Shown: piece by piece, positions 52,586 to 61,623 of the stretch | How the letters are laid out: the number at the start of each line of letters is the position of its first letter | How positions within the stretch are numbered: the stretch's first letter is position 1 | NCBI RefSeq assembly: GCF_026420865.1 | Contig: NZ_JAPCWC010000006.1 | Coordinates: 62,001-126,000, forward strand | Source of the DNA: Novosphingobium clariflavum | GTDB lineage: Bacteria; Pseudomonadota; Alphaproteobacteria; Sphingomonadales; Sphingomonadaceae | Reading direction: 5' to 3' | DNA length: 64,000 nt | Notes under the pieces: model-generated | Seen by the model: the letters and a program-made list of their open reading frames with translations, nothing else | What the model was told of the DNA's origin: nothing | Database searches by the model: none | Made by a program: the position numbers and the translations under genes

Positions 52586-55375
52586 TCATTCGCCGAAGGT
52601 GCGCTGCCACCAGCCACGGCGCGGCGCGGCGGGTTCGTCGGCGGCTTCCGCAACTTCCACCGAAGCCGGTTCTGCGGCGGGTTCCGCCACCGCTTCGGCA
52701 ACGGGCTCAACCGGCTCGGCCTTCTTGCGGCGCGTGCGCTTGGGCTTTTCGGCAACCGGAGCTTCCTCGGCGGCGACTTCGGCAACCGTTTCGGCGGGCT
52801 CGGCCTTCTTGCGGCGCGTGCGCTTGGGCTTTTCGGCAACCGGAGCTTCTTCGGCGGCGACTTCGGCAGCCGCTTCTGCGGGCTCGGCCTTCTTGCGGCG
52901 CGTGCGCTTGGGCTTTTCGGCGACCGGAGCCGGTGCTTCTTCCGCAACCGCTTCGGTCACGGCAGGTGCTTCGACTTCTGCAGCCTCTGCCTTCTTGCGG
53001 CGTGGAGCGCGCTTCTTCGGCTTCGGGGCTTCTTCCGCTTCGGGTGCGGCCACTTCGGTGACGACTTCGGCGATGGTTTCCGCAACCGGAGCCTCGACTG
53101 CCGGGGCGTCGACTACAGGTGCGGCTTCAGCCTCGAGTCCTTCGTCGCCATCATCACCTTCGGCCGAATCGCCGGCGTTTTCGCCTTCGCCGTTCTCACC
53201 ATTGCGGCGATTGCGACGGCGGCGACCACCACGGCGGCGGCGCTTGCGGGGCGCTTCGGATTCGTCGTCGTCACCGTTGCCTTCGCTGGCAGGACCCGCG
53301 TCGCCGTCGGATCCGACCTCGTCTTCGGCTTCGCTTGCTTCCTCGTCGCCTTCGGCTTCGATTTCAACGTCTTCCGAGGTCTGTTCGTCGCGGCGGTTGC
53401 GGCCACGGCGACGCTTGCGGCGCTTGCGGCGCGAACCGCCATCACCGTCTTCGTCGCGGCTGCGCGCTTCCTCGCGCTCTTCTTCCTCGATCTCTTCCTC
53501 GTCGTCGATGAAATCATCTTCGACGTCTTCGGCGATCGGCTCGAAGCGGGGCACGAACTCGTTGCGCGGACCGGAAGAGACGACACGCATCTTTGCGCCT
53601 TCGTTCTCGCCTTCGGGGATCACTTCCACTGCAACGCCGTAGCGTTCCTCGATGTCGGCAAGGTCTGTGCGCTTGGCGTTGAGCAGGTAGATCGCCGCTT
53701 CGGTCGAGGCGAAGAGCGAAACCACGATGCCCTTGCCCTTGGCAGCTTCGTCTTCGATGAGACGCAGTGCCGAGAGGCCGGCCGAGCTGGCGGTGCGGAC
53801 GAGGCCGGTGCCGTCGCAGTGCGGGCAGGAACGGGTGGTCGCTTCCAGAACGCCGGTGCGCAGGCGCTGGCGGCTCATTTCCATGAGGCCGAAGCTGGAA
53901 ATGCGGCCCACCTGAATGCGTGCGCGGTCGTTCTTGAGCGCTTCCTTCATCGCCTTCTCGACCTTGCGGACGTTGGAGCCGTACTCCATGTCGATGAAGT
54001 CGATGACGACAAGGCCGGCCATGTCGCGCAGGCGAAGCTGGCGGGCGATTTCCTGCGCGGCTTCGAGGTTGGTGGCGACCGCCGTCTGCTCGATGCCGTG
54101 CTCCTTGGTGGCGCGGCCCGAGTTGATGTCGATCGAGACCAGCGCCTCGGTCGGGTTGATGACGATGTAGCCGCCCGAACGCAGCTGCACGACCGGGTCG
54201 TACATTGCGGTCAGCTGGTCTTCGGCACCGAAGCGCTGGAAGAGCGGAACTGGATCGGCGTAAGGCTTAACCTTGCGTCCGTGGCTCGGCATCAGGAGCT
54301 TCATGAAGTCCTTCGCCGCGCGGTAGCCTTCCTCGCCCTCGACAATCACTTCCTCGATGTCGCGGTTGTAGATGTCGCGGATGGCGCGCTTGATCAGGTC
54401 GCTGTCCGAATGGATCAGCGCCGGAGCGGCCGAGCGCATCGTCTGTTCGCGCAGTTCGTCCCAGAGACGGGCGAGATAGTCGAAGTCGCGCTTGATCTCG
54501 GTCTTGGTGCGCTGGAGGCCGGCAGTACGGACGATGCAGCCCATCGAGCGCGGGAGTTCCAGCTCGGCGATGATCGACTTCAGGCGCTTGCGGTCCGATG
54601 CTGAGCTGATCTTGCGGCTGATGCCGCCGCCATGGCTCGAATTCGGCATGAGCACGCAATAGCGGCCCGCGAGGCTGAGGTAGGTGGTGAGGGCGGCGCC
54701 CTTGTTGCCGCGCTCTTCCTTGACGACCTGGACCAGCAGCACCTGACGGCGGTGGATCACGTCCTGGATCTTGTAGCGGCGGCGCAGGGCCATGCGCTTG
54801 GCGCGCAGTTCGTCCGCTTCCTTCGAGCGGCCACCACTGCGGCCACCCTGGCGGCGTCCACGACCGCGGCGACCGCGGCCCGAGCTGTCTTCTTCGGCGG
54901 CTTCTTCCTCGGCGGCTTCGAAGCCGTTCTCGACGTTGCCGTCCTCGATGGTGGCAACGTGATCCTTTTCGGAAGTGTCGACTTCGGTCAGGCCGCCGTC
55001 GGAATAGCCTTCGCCGTCGTAGCCTTCGCCGCCGTCCTCGTCTTCGTCATCACCTTCCGACGCACGCAGCGCGGCTTCTTCCTCGGCGTGGGCGGCTTCT
55101 TCCGCCAGCAGGGCCTCGCGGTCCTCCTTGGGGATCTGGTAGTAGTCGGGGTGGATTTCGCTGAAGGCGAGGAAGCCGTGGCGGTTGCCGCCGAAGTCAA
55201 CGAATGCCGCCTGAAGCGAAGGTTCCACGCGGGTGACCTTCGCCAGGTAGATGTTGCCCTTTATCTGCTTCTTGTCGGCCGATTCGAAATCGAACTCTTC
55301 AATGCGATTTCCCTTGAGTACCGCCACCCGCGTTTCTTCTGGGTGGCGCGCATCGATGAGCATGCGCGTTGCCAT
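52586..55375 (-). CDS. rne: Ribonuclease E/G
   Basis: 929 residues from ATG 55375. The S1 domain (GNIYLAKVTRVEPSLQAAFVDFGGNRHGFLAF) is split by a ~100-residue insertion, first acidic then Arg/Gly-rich (GRGRRGRGRRQGGRSGGRSK), before continuing at IQDVIHRRQVLLVQV. The catalytic core has VVIDFIDMEYGSNVRK and the zinc-link CPHC (SCPHCDGTG). The C-terminal ~340 residues are disordered, acidic/basic, with three exact-length 28-residue repeats. It initiates mRNA decay and processes rRNA and tRNA, and scaffolds the degradosome through the disordered tail. Long insertions in the S1 domain are known for alphaproteobacterial RNase E. Confidence 0.94.
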   Translation of the reverse strand: MATRMLIDARHPEETRVAVLKGNRIEEFDFESADKKQIKGNIYLAKVTRVEPSLQAAFVDFGGNRHGFLAFSEIHPDYYQIPKEDREALLAEEAAHAEEEAALRASEGDDEDEDGGEGYDGEGYSDGGLTEVDTSEKDHVATIEDGNVENGFEAAEEEAAEEDSSGRGRRGRGRRQGGRSGGRSKEADELRAKRMALRRRYKIQDVIHRRQVLLVQVVKEERGNKGAALTTYLSLAGRYCVLMPNSSHGGGISRKISSASDRKRLKSIIAELELPRSMGCIVRTAGLQRTKTEIKRDFDYLARLWDELREQTMRSAAPALIHSDSDLIKRAIRDIYNRDIEEVIVEGEEGYRAAKDFMKLLMPSHGRKVKPYADPVPLFQRFGAEDQLTAMYDPVVQLRSGGYIVINPTEALVSIDINSGRATKEHGIEQTAVATNLEAAQEIARQLRLRDMAGLVVIDFIDMEYGSNVRKVEKAMKEALKNDRARIQVGRISSFGLMEMSRQRLRTGVLEATTRSCPHCDGTGLVRTASSAGLSALRLIEDEAAKGKGIVVSLFASTEAAIYLLNAKRTDLADIEERYGVAVEVIPEGENEGAKMRVVSSGPRNEFVPRFEPIAEDVEDDFIDDEEEIEEEEREEARSRDEDGDGGSRRKRRKRRRGRNRRDEQTSEDVEIEAEGDEEASEAEDEVGSDGDAGPASEGNGDDDESEAPRKRRRRGGRRRRNRRNGENGEGENAGDSAEGDDGDEGLEAEAAPVVDAPAVEAPVAETIAEVVTEVAAPEAEEAPKPKKRAPRRKKAEAAEVEAPAVTEAVAEEAPAPVAEKPKRTRRKKAEPAEAAAEVAAEEAPVAEKPKRTRRKKAEPAETVAEVAAEEAPVAEKPKRTRRKKAEPVEPVAEAVAEPAAEPASVEVAEAADEPAAPRRGWWQRTFGE
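52718..52933 (-). repeat. 84-bp tandem repeats in the rne C-terminal tail
   Basis: GGCCTTCTTGCGGCGCGTGC starts at 52718, 52802 and 52886, an exact 84-base (28-residue) period. The protein unit is EAPVAEKPKRTRRKKAEPAE followed by an acidic stretch, so basic KPKRTRRKKA patches recur every 28 residues. Such patches typically bind RNA or partner proteins. Confidence 0.88.
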
Positions 55376-56053
55376 TGTGTATTCTCCATGCGCGCTCGGT
55401 CCCGGCCTCTGGGGCGGTGACGGCGCGATCCTGTTCAGTGGTGTCCGCAAGGATGGCGTGATGCCTGCCGGATGCGAAACTGCCGGATGCGGCAGGGCTC
55501 GCCTCGTTGCGGAGCGGGATAAAGATGAAGTCGGAGTGGAGTGCCGCTCCGATTGCGACTCTCTTGTCTGTCGTCCCTCGGGACGTGAGCGTGTCTGCGA
55601 GAGCGAGTTCGCGTGGCGATATGAGACACGCGGAAAATTGCGGCCACGCCATGCGCGCCCGTTCGGGCGTCGGCTGGCAGGGCGGCAATTGGCTTCTCAT
55701 CTCTCGCGTCAACCTGTTCGTGCCGGACGAAATTCTTCCGGTTCTGGCGCCCGGGCCTGTGGCTTTTCCGGTCCTGTGCCGGCGGCATGTAGGCATGCAT
55801 CGACGGGATTACGAGAACCGGAAGCGTTATTGCCCCGGAACTGAAGGGCCTAGCATTCATGGCCTTGCACGGCAAGCGTGTTGCCGTGCTTTCCTTGCGC
55901 TTGCAGCAAGGCTCCGTGCCGAGTCCCGCCAGCGGATGCTGGCTTCGCGGATGGGCGAGCGAACGCCGGAGGACGGGCGTGGTCCTGCCTGATTGATCGG
56001 GGGTGCTGTCATTCCTCGCCTTGCGGGGGCAATATCCGGGGGAAAGCATAAGC
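55376..56053. other. Long gene-free region upstream of rne
   Basis: About 680 bases between the divergent rne and amidase genes. It carries the rne promoter and probably a long rne leader, which in other bacteria mediates RNase E autoregulation. Open frames in it on both strands lack recognisable protein sequence. GGGGGAAAGC near 56039 is the amidase ribosome binding site. No repeats or RNA genes identified. Confidence 0.5.
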
Positions 56054-56974
56054 ATGCAGGATTGCCCGGCGGTTGCGACGCACTTAGTCATTCATTCCAT
56101 GTCGCGCCGTATGCAGTCGATCATGCTACTTTCCGCGCCGATGGCGCTGCTGGCGGCGTTGCCGGTGTTTTATCCGCGGCTGGTGATCTCGGCGCGCGAT
56201 CTCGATTACGTCGTTCGATTCGACTTGCCTTCCATCGATGCGCCGGTCGATCTGCCGCGCGTCGACGGTCCCGCTGATGCGAGCCGCCCGCTGGTGGTCA
56301 TCGATGCCGGGCACGGGGGTTTCGATCCGGGGGCAGGCGCGGAAAATGGCGGCGTTCGGGAAAAGACGGTGGCGCTTCAGATCGCCCAGGCGATCCGCCG
56401 GAAGCTGCTGGCAGGCGGCGGCGTGCGCGTCGCCCTGACGCGCGATGCGGATCGTTTCATCGCCCTGGGAGACCGTCCCGATGTTGCCCGGCGCTTGAAC
56501 GCGGACCTGTTCCTGTCGATCCACGCCGATAGCGCCGAGGGTGACACTGCGCGCGGGGCCAGCGTCTACGTCCTGTCGGAAAGAGGGTCGAGCGAGGCGG
56601 CGGAGCGTTTTGCTGCGCGCGAGAATCAGGCCGGCAAGGTCAACGGCGTGGCCTTGGCAAAAACCAGCGAGGATGTCGGCGCGATCCTGCTCGACCTTTC
56701 GCAGCGCGGTTCTCAGGCCGGCTCCAGCCAGTTCGCGGACCTGTTGCTGCGCGAAATGCGCGACGCAGGTGTCGGGTTGCACCGCGACCAGATCGAGACG
56801 GCGGCGCTCGCCGTGCTCAAGGCGCCCGATATTCCCTCGGTGCTGTTCGAGACCGGTTATATCAACAACGCTGACGATGCCCGTTTCCTGACGTCGAAGG
56901 AGGGTCAGGATCAACTGGCCCAGGTGGCTGCCAATGCCGTTCGCGCCTGGTTCGCGCGGCGCATCGGGGCGTGA
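56054..56974 (+). CDS. amiC: N-acetylmuramoyl-L-alanine amidase
   Basis: 306 residues from ATG 56054 (GGGGGAAA upstream); in-frame starts at 56003 and 56099 also exist. A membrane or signal helix (IMLLSAPMALLAALPVFYP) is followed by an Amidase_3 domain: zinc ligands in VVIDAGHGGFDPGA, the Glu in GGVREKTVALQ and the His in LFLSIHADS, then the catalytic Glu in LFETGYINN. Cleaves the stem peptide from peptidoglycan in the periplasm, for septum splitting. No AMIN domain. Followed by the PBP1A gene 100 bases on; the two are a conserved cell-wall pair. Confidence 0.92.
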   Translation: MQDCPAVATHLVIHSMSRRMQSIMLLSAPMALLAALPVFYPRLVISARDLDYVVRFDLPSIDAPVDLPRVDGPADASRPLVVIDAGHGGFDPGAGAENGGVREKTVALQIAQAIRRKLLAGGGVRVALTRDADRFIALGDRPDVARRLNADLFLSIHADSAEGDTARGASVYVLSERGSSEAAERFAARENQAGKVNGVALAKTSEDVGAILLDLSQRGSQAGSSQFADLLLREMRDAGVGLHRDQIETAALAVLKAPDIPSVLFETGYINNADDARFLTSKEGQDQLAQVAANAVRAWFARRIGA

Positions 56975-57074
56975 TGAAGGCGTGACGGATGGGCATCGTC
57001 GAACGTGAAAAGCGCGCGGCGGGGCGTCTCCAGTCTGGCCTAGCGCAAAATCCCCATGCTAGAGGGCGGTCGTA

Positions 57075-59621
57075 ATGACTGACGATATCAGCGAAAACGG
57101 CGCCGAGCAGACCCCCGAGGATGCCCACTTCCGCCTGCGTCGCGGCGCCCGTGCCGCCATTTCCGGTCGCTTTGCGGGGCTGCGCAAGGCGTGGCGTGAA
57201 CGCAAGTGGTTGCGTAGGTTCGGCTATCTTGCCGGCGCGGGCTGCATTGCGTTCGGCGGGCTCTACGTAGTCGTTGCCCACGATTTACCTGATGCGAACA
57301 AGCTGCTCGAGTATCAGCCGCCGCTGCCGACGATGGTGCGCGGCGGTGATGGCGCTATCGTCTACAGCTATGCGCGAGAGCGCCGCGTGCAATTGCGGTT
57401 CGTCGACTTTCCCCCCAAGCTGATCGACGCTTTTCTTTCGGCCGAAGACAAGACCTTCTGGACGCACGGCGGCGTCGATTTTGGCGGCCTGGCTGGCGCC
57501 GTGGTCGATTACGCGGCCAAGTTCGGTACCGGAAGTCGCGCCAGGGGCGGCTCGACGATAACCCAGCAGGTCGCCAAGAACATCCTGATCGGCGACGAAT
57601 ACTCCGTGACGCGCAAGCTCAAGGAGATGATCGTCGCTCGCCGGATCGAGGGCGTGCTCAACAAGCAGCAGATCCTCGAACTCTACCTCAACGAGATCCC
57701 GCTCGGGCGTCAGAGCTTCGGGGTGCAGGCGGCGGCGCGTGCCTATTTCGGCAAGGATGTCGACCAGCTCGATCTTCACGACGCCGCGTTCCTCGCGATC
57801 CTGCCCAAGGCGCCGGAGCGTTACGGGCGCAAGCAATACGAGGAAATGGCGATCACCCGCCGCAACTGGGTGCTTGACCAGATGGTCAGCAACGGTTGGG
57901 CGACCCGCCCCGAGGCGGAGGCTGCCAAGGCCAAGCCGCTCGGCCTCATTCCCCGCCGTGTCGAGACTTACGACACGAGCAATGCCTACTTCATCGAGGA
58001 AGTGCGCCGGCGGTTGATCGACCAGTATGGCGAAAAGGCCGAGGATGGCCCCAACAGCGTCTACGCGGGCGGCCTCTGGGTGCGCACTTCGCTCGATACC
58101 GAAATGCAGAAGGCGGTGCGCGATGCACTGCGCGCCGGACTGCTGAACTATCAGGGTGGCCGTGCCTGGGCGCATCCCATCGCGCACATCAACGATCTCG
58201 AGAACTGGCAGACCGAACTGATCGTCGCCAACAAGACGATCGACTACAAGGACTGGCGCGTCGGCGTCATTCTCGACCGTTCGGGCAGCACCGGACGGAT
58301 CGGTTTTGCCGATGGCAACGTGTCCGCGCTCACCAATGTGCCCGAAGCGGCCAAGGCCGGGGACCTGATCGCCGCGGCGCCGGTCTCTGCAGGGACTTAT
58401 GCGGTGCGCACGATCCCTGACGTTTCAGGCGGCATGATGATGGAGCAGCCGGGCAGCGGTCGGATCGTTGCCATGCAGGGCGGTTTCGACGCGGGGATCG
58501 ATTCCTTCAACCGCGCGGTGCAGGCCGAGCGCCAGCCTGGTTCGACGATCAAGCCCTTCGTCTATGCCACTGCGCTGCAGTACGGCATGACCCCGGCGAC
58601 CCAGGTGCTCGACGGTACTTTCTGCGTCTATCAAGGCGCGGCGCTGGGCGACAAATGCTTCCGCAACTTCGGCGGCGAGGGCGGGGCGGGCAGCCACACG
58701 ATGCGCTGGGGCCTTGAGCAGTCGCGCAACCTTATGACGGTTCGTATCGCCAACGACACCGGCATGCCGCGTGTCATCAAGACGTTCCACAACGTCGGCA
58801 TCGGTGACTACAAGGCCTATCTTTCCTTCGCGCTGGGGGCAGGCGAAACGACCGTGGCACGCATGGTCAATGCCTATTCCGCGCTCGCCAACAACGGCGT
58901 CCAGTTCCAGTCCTCGCCGATCGACTATATCCAGGACCGCAACGGCAAGGTCATCTGGAAGTCCGACAATCGCCGCTGCGATAGCTGCAACATGGCTGAA
59001 TGGGACGGCAAGCCGATGCCGCGTGTCGATCGCCGTGGCAAGCAGGTGCTCGATGCGCCGACCGCCTATCAGGTGGTCCATATGCTCGAAGGCGTCGTCA
59101 CGCGCGGTACCGCGGTGCGACTGCGTGAGCTCAACATGCCGATGTTCGGCAAGACCGGCACCACCAACGGGCCGACCGACGTTTGGTTCGTCGGCGGTAC
59201 GCAGGACTACGTCGGCGGTGTCTACATCGGTTACGATAGCCCGCGCTCGCTGGGCGGCTATGCGCAGGGCGGCCGGATCGCAGCGCCGATCTTCAAGCAG
59301 GTCGTCGAGTCCACACGCCCGCGTTGGTCCATGCAGCCGTTCATTGCCCCTGCCGGTATTCGCATGGTCCGGATCGACCGCGTGACCGGGAAGCAGGTCA
59401 TGGGCGTGGAGCCCAGCGACGATCCCAAGGCGGCGGTGATCTGGGAGGCGTTCAAGCCGGATACCGAGCCGCGTCAGTACACGGCCGAGGATGAATTCAC
59501 CCGGCGGCGCGATGCGTTGGTTTCCGAAATTCGCCGTGCCCGCGAGGCACGCTCGGCCGCCGCTGCGCAGGACTCCGGAGACATGACCAACTTCGTCGAG
59601 GAGCAAGGCGGGGTCTACTGA
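57075..59621 (+). CDS. mrcA: Penicillin-binding protein 1A (bifunctional)
   Basis: 848 residues. Cytosolic tail, membrane helix (YLAGAGCIAFGGLYVVVAHD), then the GT51 transglycosylase with EDKTFWTHGGVDFGGL, RGGSTITQQVAKNI and ARRIEGVLNKQQILELYLNEIPLGRQSFG. The transpeptidase has the SxxK Ser in RQPGSTIKPFVYATAL, the second motif in EQSRNLMTV and KTGTTNGPTDVWFVG. Polymerises and cross-links peptidoglycan. The end (NFVEEQGGVY) looks natural. Its TGA is immediately followed by sequence of a truncated esterase rather than by the usual next gene. Confidence 0.95.
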   Translation: MTDDISENGAEQTPEDAHFRLRRGARAAISGRFAGLRKAWRERKWLRRFGYLAGAGCIAFGGLYVVVAHDLPDANKLLEYQPPLPTMVRGGDGAIVYSYARERRVQLRFVDFPPKLIDAFLSAEDKTFWTHGGVDFGGLAGAVVDYAAKFGTGSRARGGSTITQQVAKNILIGDEYSVTRKLKEMIVARRIEGVLNKQQILELYLNEIPLGRQSFGVQAAARAYFGKDVDQLDLHDAAFLAILPKAPERYGRKQYEEMAITRRNWVLDQMVSNGWATRPEAEAAKAKPLGLIPRRVETYDTSNAYFIEEVRRRLIDQYGEKAEDGPNSVYAGGLWVRTSLDTEMQKAVRDALRAGLLNYQGGRAWAHPIAHINDLENWQTELIVANKTIDYKDWRVGVILDRSGSTGRIGFADGNVSALTNVPEAAKAGDLIAAAPVSAGTYAVRTIPDVSGGMMMEQPGSGRIVAMQGGFDAGIDSFNRAVQAERQPGSTIKPFVYATALQYGMTPATQVLDGTFCVYQGAALGDKCFRNFGGEGGAGSHTMRWGLEQSRNLMTVRIANDTGMPRVIKTFHNVGIGDYKAYLSFALGAGETTVARMVNAYSALANNGVQFQSSPIDYIQDRNGKVIWKSDNRRCDSCNMAEWDGKPMPRVDRRGKQVLDAPTAYQVVHMLEGVVTRGTAVRLRELNMPMFGKTGTTNGPTDVWFVGGTQDYVGGVYIGYDSPRSLGGYAQGGRIAAPIFKQVVESTRPRWSMQPFIAPAGIRMVRIDRVTGKQVMGVEPSDDPKAAVIWEAFKPDTEPRQYTAEDEFTRRRDALVSEIRRAREARSAAAAQDSGDMTNFVEEQGGVY

Positions 59622-60376
59622 TCCCGCTGTGCCTGTATGACGCGCGTGCCGAGCGCGGACCGGGACCGGTACTGGTGTTCTACCATGGCGGCGGTTACGC
59701 GCTGGGCAGCATCGATACCCACGCTGCACTTGCGGTGGAGATCGCCAGAAAGCTTGACATTCCGGTGGTCTCGGTCGAATATCGCCTGGCGCCGGAGCAT
59801 CCCTGGCCGGCCGCGCCGGATGATGGTGAAGCCGCAGCGCGCTGGGTGGCCGCAAACGGCAAGGCGCTGAGCCGGCAGGCCACCGGACTGGTGCTCGGCG
59901 GGGACAGTGCGGGCGCCAACCTGACACTGGTCGTGGCCGCCGCGCTGCGTGACGCGCCGGCGGCCGTGCCGGTGATCCTGCAGATTCCCATCTATCCTGC
60001 GGCCGATTTTATCGGTCGCTATCCATCGCAGCAGGCGTTCGGCAAAGGCTACGGGCTGGATGAGAGCGCCACTGCGTTGTTCCAGAAGCACTACGCGGCT
60101 GATCCGAAAAGTCTGAGAACGTCCCCCTTGTTGGGCGACCTAAAGGGGCTGCCGCCGACTGTTCTGGTGACGGCAGGGCTTGATCCGCTGCGCGACCAGG
60201 GGCGTGCCTATGCGGCGAAGCTCATCGAAAGCGGTGTGCCGACTGCCTATTACGAGGGCAAGGGGCTGGTCCATGGCTTTGCCACGTTCAGGAAGGCCAT
60301 CCCTTCGGCGCAGCAGGACACCGATAATTTCCTGCTGCTGGCAAAGACCATGCTGGCGGAAATCGAGATGAAGTGA
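59622..60376 (+). pseudogene. Alpha/beta-hydrolase (HSL-type esterase) lacking its N-terminus
   Basis: The frame from about 59618 reads LIPLCLYDAR, then VLVFYHGGGYALGS (oxyanion HGGG), LVLGGDSAGANLTLVV (nucleophile Ser in GDSAG), TAGLDPLRDQG (Asp) and GLVHGFATF (His): a complete catalytic set of the hormone-sensitive-lipase family. Such proteins have about 70 residues before the IPLRLY strand, which are missing; the only start codon is GTG 59675, which begins inside the oxyanion loop strand. The homologous frame runs into the last codons of PBP1A. It looks like a 5'-truncated gene left by a deletion or rearrangement and is probably inactive. Confidence 0.72.
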
Positions 60377-60396
60377 CGCCAGACGACCCGGGCGGG

Positions 60397-61449
60397 TCAG
60401 CAGCCCGCCCGGTATTGCTGCGGGGTCATTCCGGTCCACCGCTTGAAGGCACGCCCGAAGCTGGTCTGCTCTCCATAGCCGAGACGGTCGGCGATTTCGT
60501 CAAGCGATAGCCGCCGGTCGGCAAGGTGTGCGCGGGCCAATGTCTCGCGCTGCTTCTCGACCAGTTCCGAGAAGCGGACATCCTGCTCGGAAAGCCGCGA
60601 TTGCAGCGTGCGCACCGATATGCCGGTTTTCTCGGCACAGCGTTCGATGGAGCAACGTCCATAGGCGAGCGAACCGCGAATATAGCTTTCCACCTTGTCG
60701 ACGATCGAGGGGCTGTGCGCCGACTTCACCTGCTGGAGATAGGAACCCAGCAGCTTGTAGAGCAACCGGTTGGCGCTCGGCACGGGTTGTTCAAGTGCGG
60801 AGACCGGGAAGGCGACCGAATTGCGCTGGGATTGCCCGCGTACCTTGCAGCCCAGCAGCTTTTCGATTTCCGGCAGGTCGCTGTTCCGAGGGTCGGCGGA
60901 CAGGCTCACCCAGCTTGGCCTGAAGGCAGGGCCGCCGATCGATTGCAGTAGCTTGAGGTTGAGCATTGCCGCCTGATAATTGGCCTGGTCGTTGACCCCG
61001 ATGTCCGCGTTCACCAGCCAGGTGAGTTCGGCGGTTTCGCGTCCTTCGATCAGCACGACCTCGCAGTCCGGCGCGTGGACGACCGGCAGGAACTCGATCA
61101 GGCAGCGGATGCCGGCGCGCACGGTAGGGGCCGAGCGGCACAATGCGGTGACACAGCCGAAGACTTCGGGATCCTGCGTCGATGCGAAGTGAAGGCCGAA
61201 CAACGGATCGTCGAACAGGGTGCTGCAATATTCCAGTGTATCCGCCACCTGCTGCGGGGCGACGAGGCTTTCCGGGTCGATCAACACGCGCGCTTCCATC
61301 CCGTGTCGCTCGACGATGCCGCGGGCGTCCCGACCTTGACTGCGCGCCAGCCTGGCAAGTCCGGCGAAATTGGCAGCACGCACCTGGCCGCCGCTCGGTG
61401 CGACGTCGAGCGGGCCGTCGAGGCTGAAGAAGCTGTTGCCGTGAACCAT
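60397..61449 (-). CDS. AraC-family transcriptional regulator (OruR/AraC arabinose-like sensor type)
   Basis: 350 residues. The C-terminal ~100 hold the two helix-turn-helix units, with IERCAEKTGISVRTLQSRLS and SLDEIADRLGYGEQTSFGRAFKRWTGMTPQQYR. The N-terminal ~210 (FAGLARLARSQGRDARGIVERHG...FGLHFASTQDPEVFGC) resembles the arabinose-binding-like sensor (PF12625) of regulators of fatty-acid or aromatic degradation. Convergent with the truncated esterase, divergent from the enoyl-CoA hydratase across 174 bases, which it may control. Confidence 0.88.
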   Translation of the reverse strand: MVHGNSFFSLDGPLDVAPSGGQVRAANFAGLARLARSQGRDARGIVERHGMEARVLIDPESLVAPQQVADTLEYCSTLFDDPLFGLHFASTQDPEVFGCVTALCRSAPTVRAGIRCLIEFLPVVHAPDCEVVLIEGRETAELTWLVNADIGVNDQANYQAAMLNLKLLQSIGGPAFRPSWVSLSADPRNSDLPEIEKLLGCKVRGQSQRNSVAFPVSALEQPVPSANRLLYKLLGSYLQQVKSAHSPSIVDKVESYIRGSLAYGRCSIERCAEKTGISVRTLQSRLSEQDVRFSELVEKQRETLARAHLADRRLSLDEIADRLGYGEQTSFGRAFKRWTGMTPQQYRAGC

Positions 61450-61623
61450 TGTTGTCCTCTTCCACCACGATGCGGGCGATCGGTCGCCTCTCGTACTGCG
61501 CGCCCAATATCGACAATGCCGCGCCTAATGCCAATCCCCCTTGCCTTGCCTGTGGCAGCACTCGGACAAGCCCTAGGGGCAGGACCGGCAGTCAGGACTG
61601 CGGCAAGGTCAGGGGAGAGTGCC

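Noticed and set aside
55435..56091. Minus-strand frame of 218 codons in the rne upstream region
   Set aside because: Sequence is low-information Arg/His/Pro rich, has no ribosome binding site and overlaps the start of the amidase gene.
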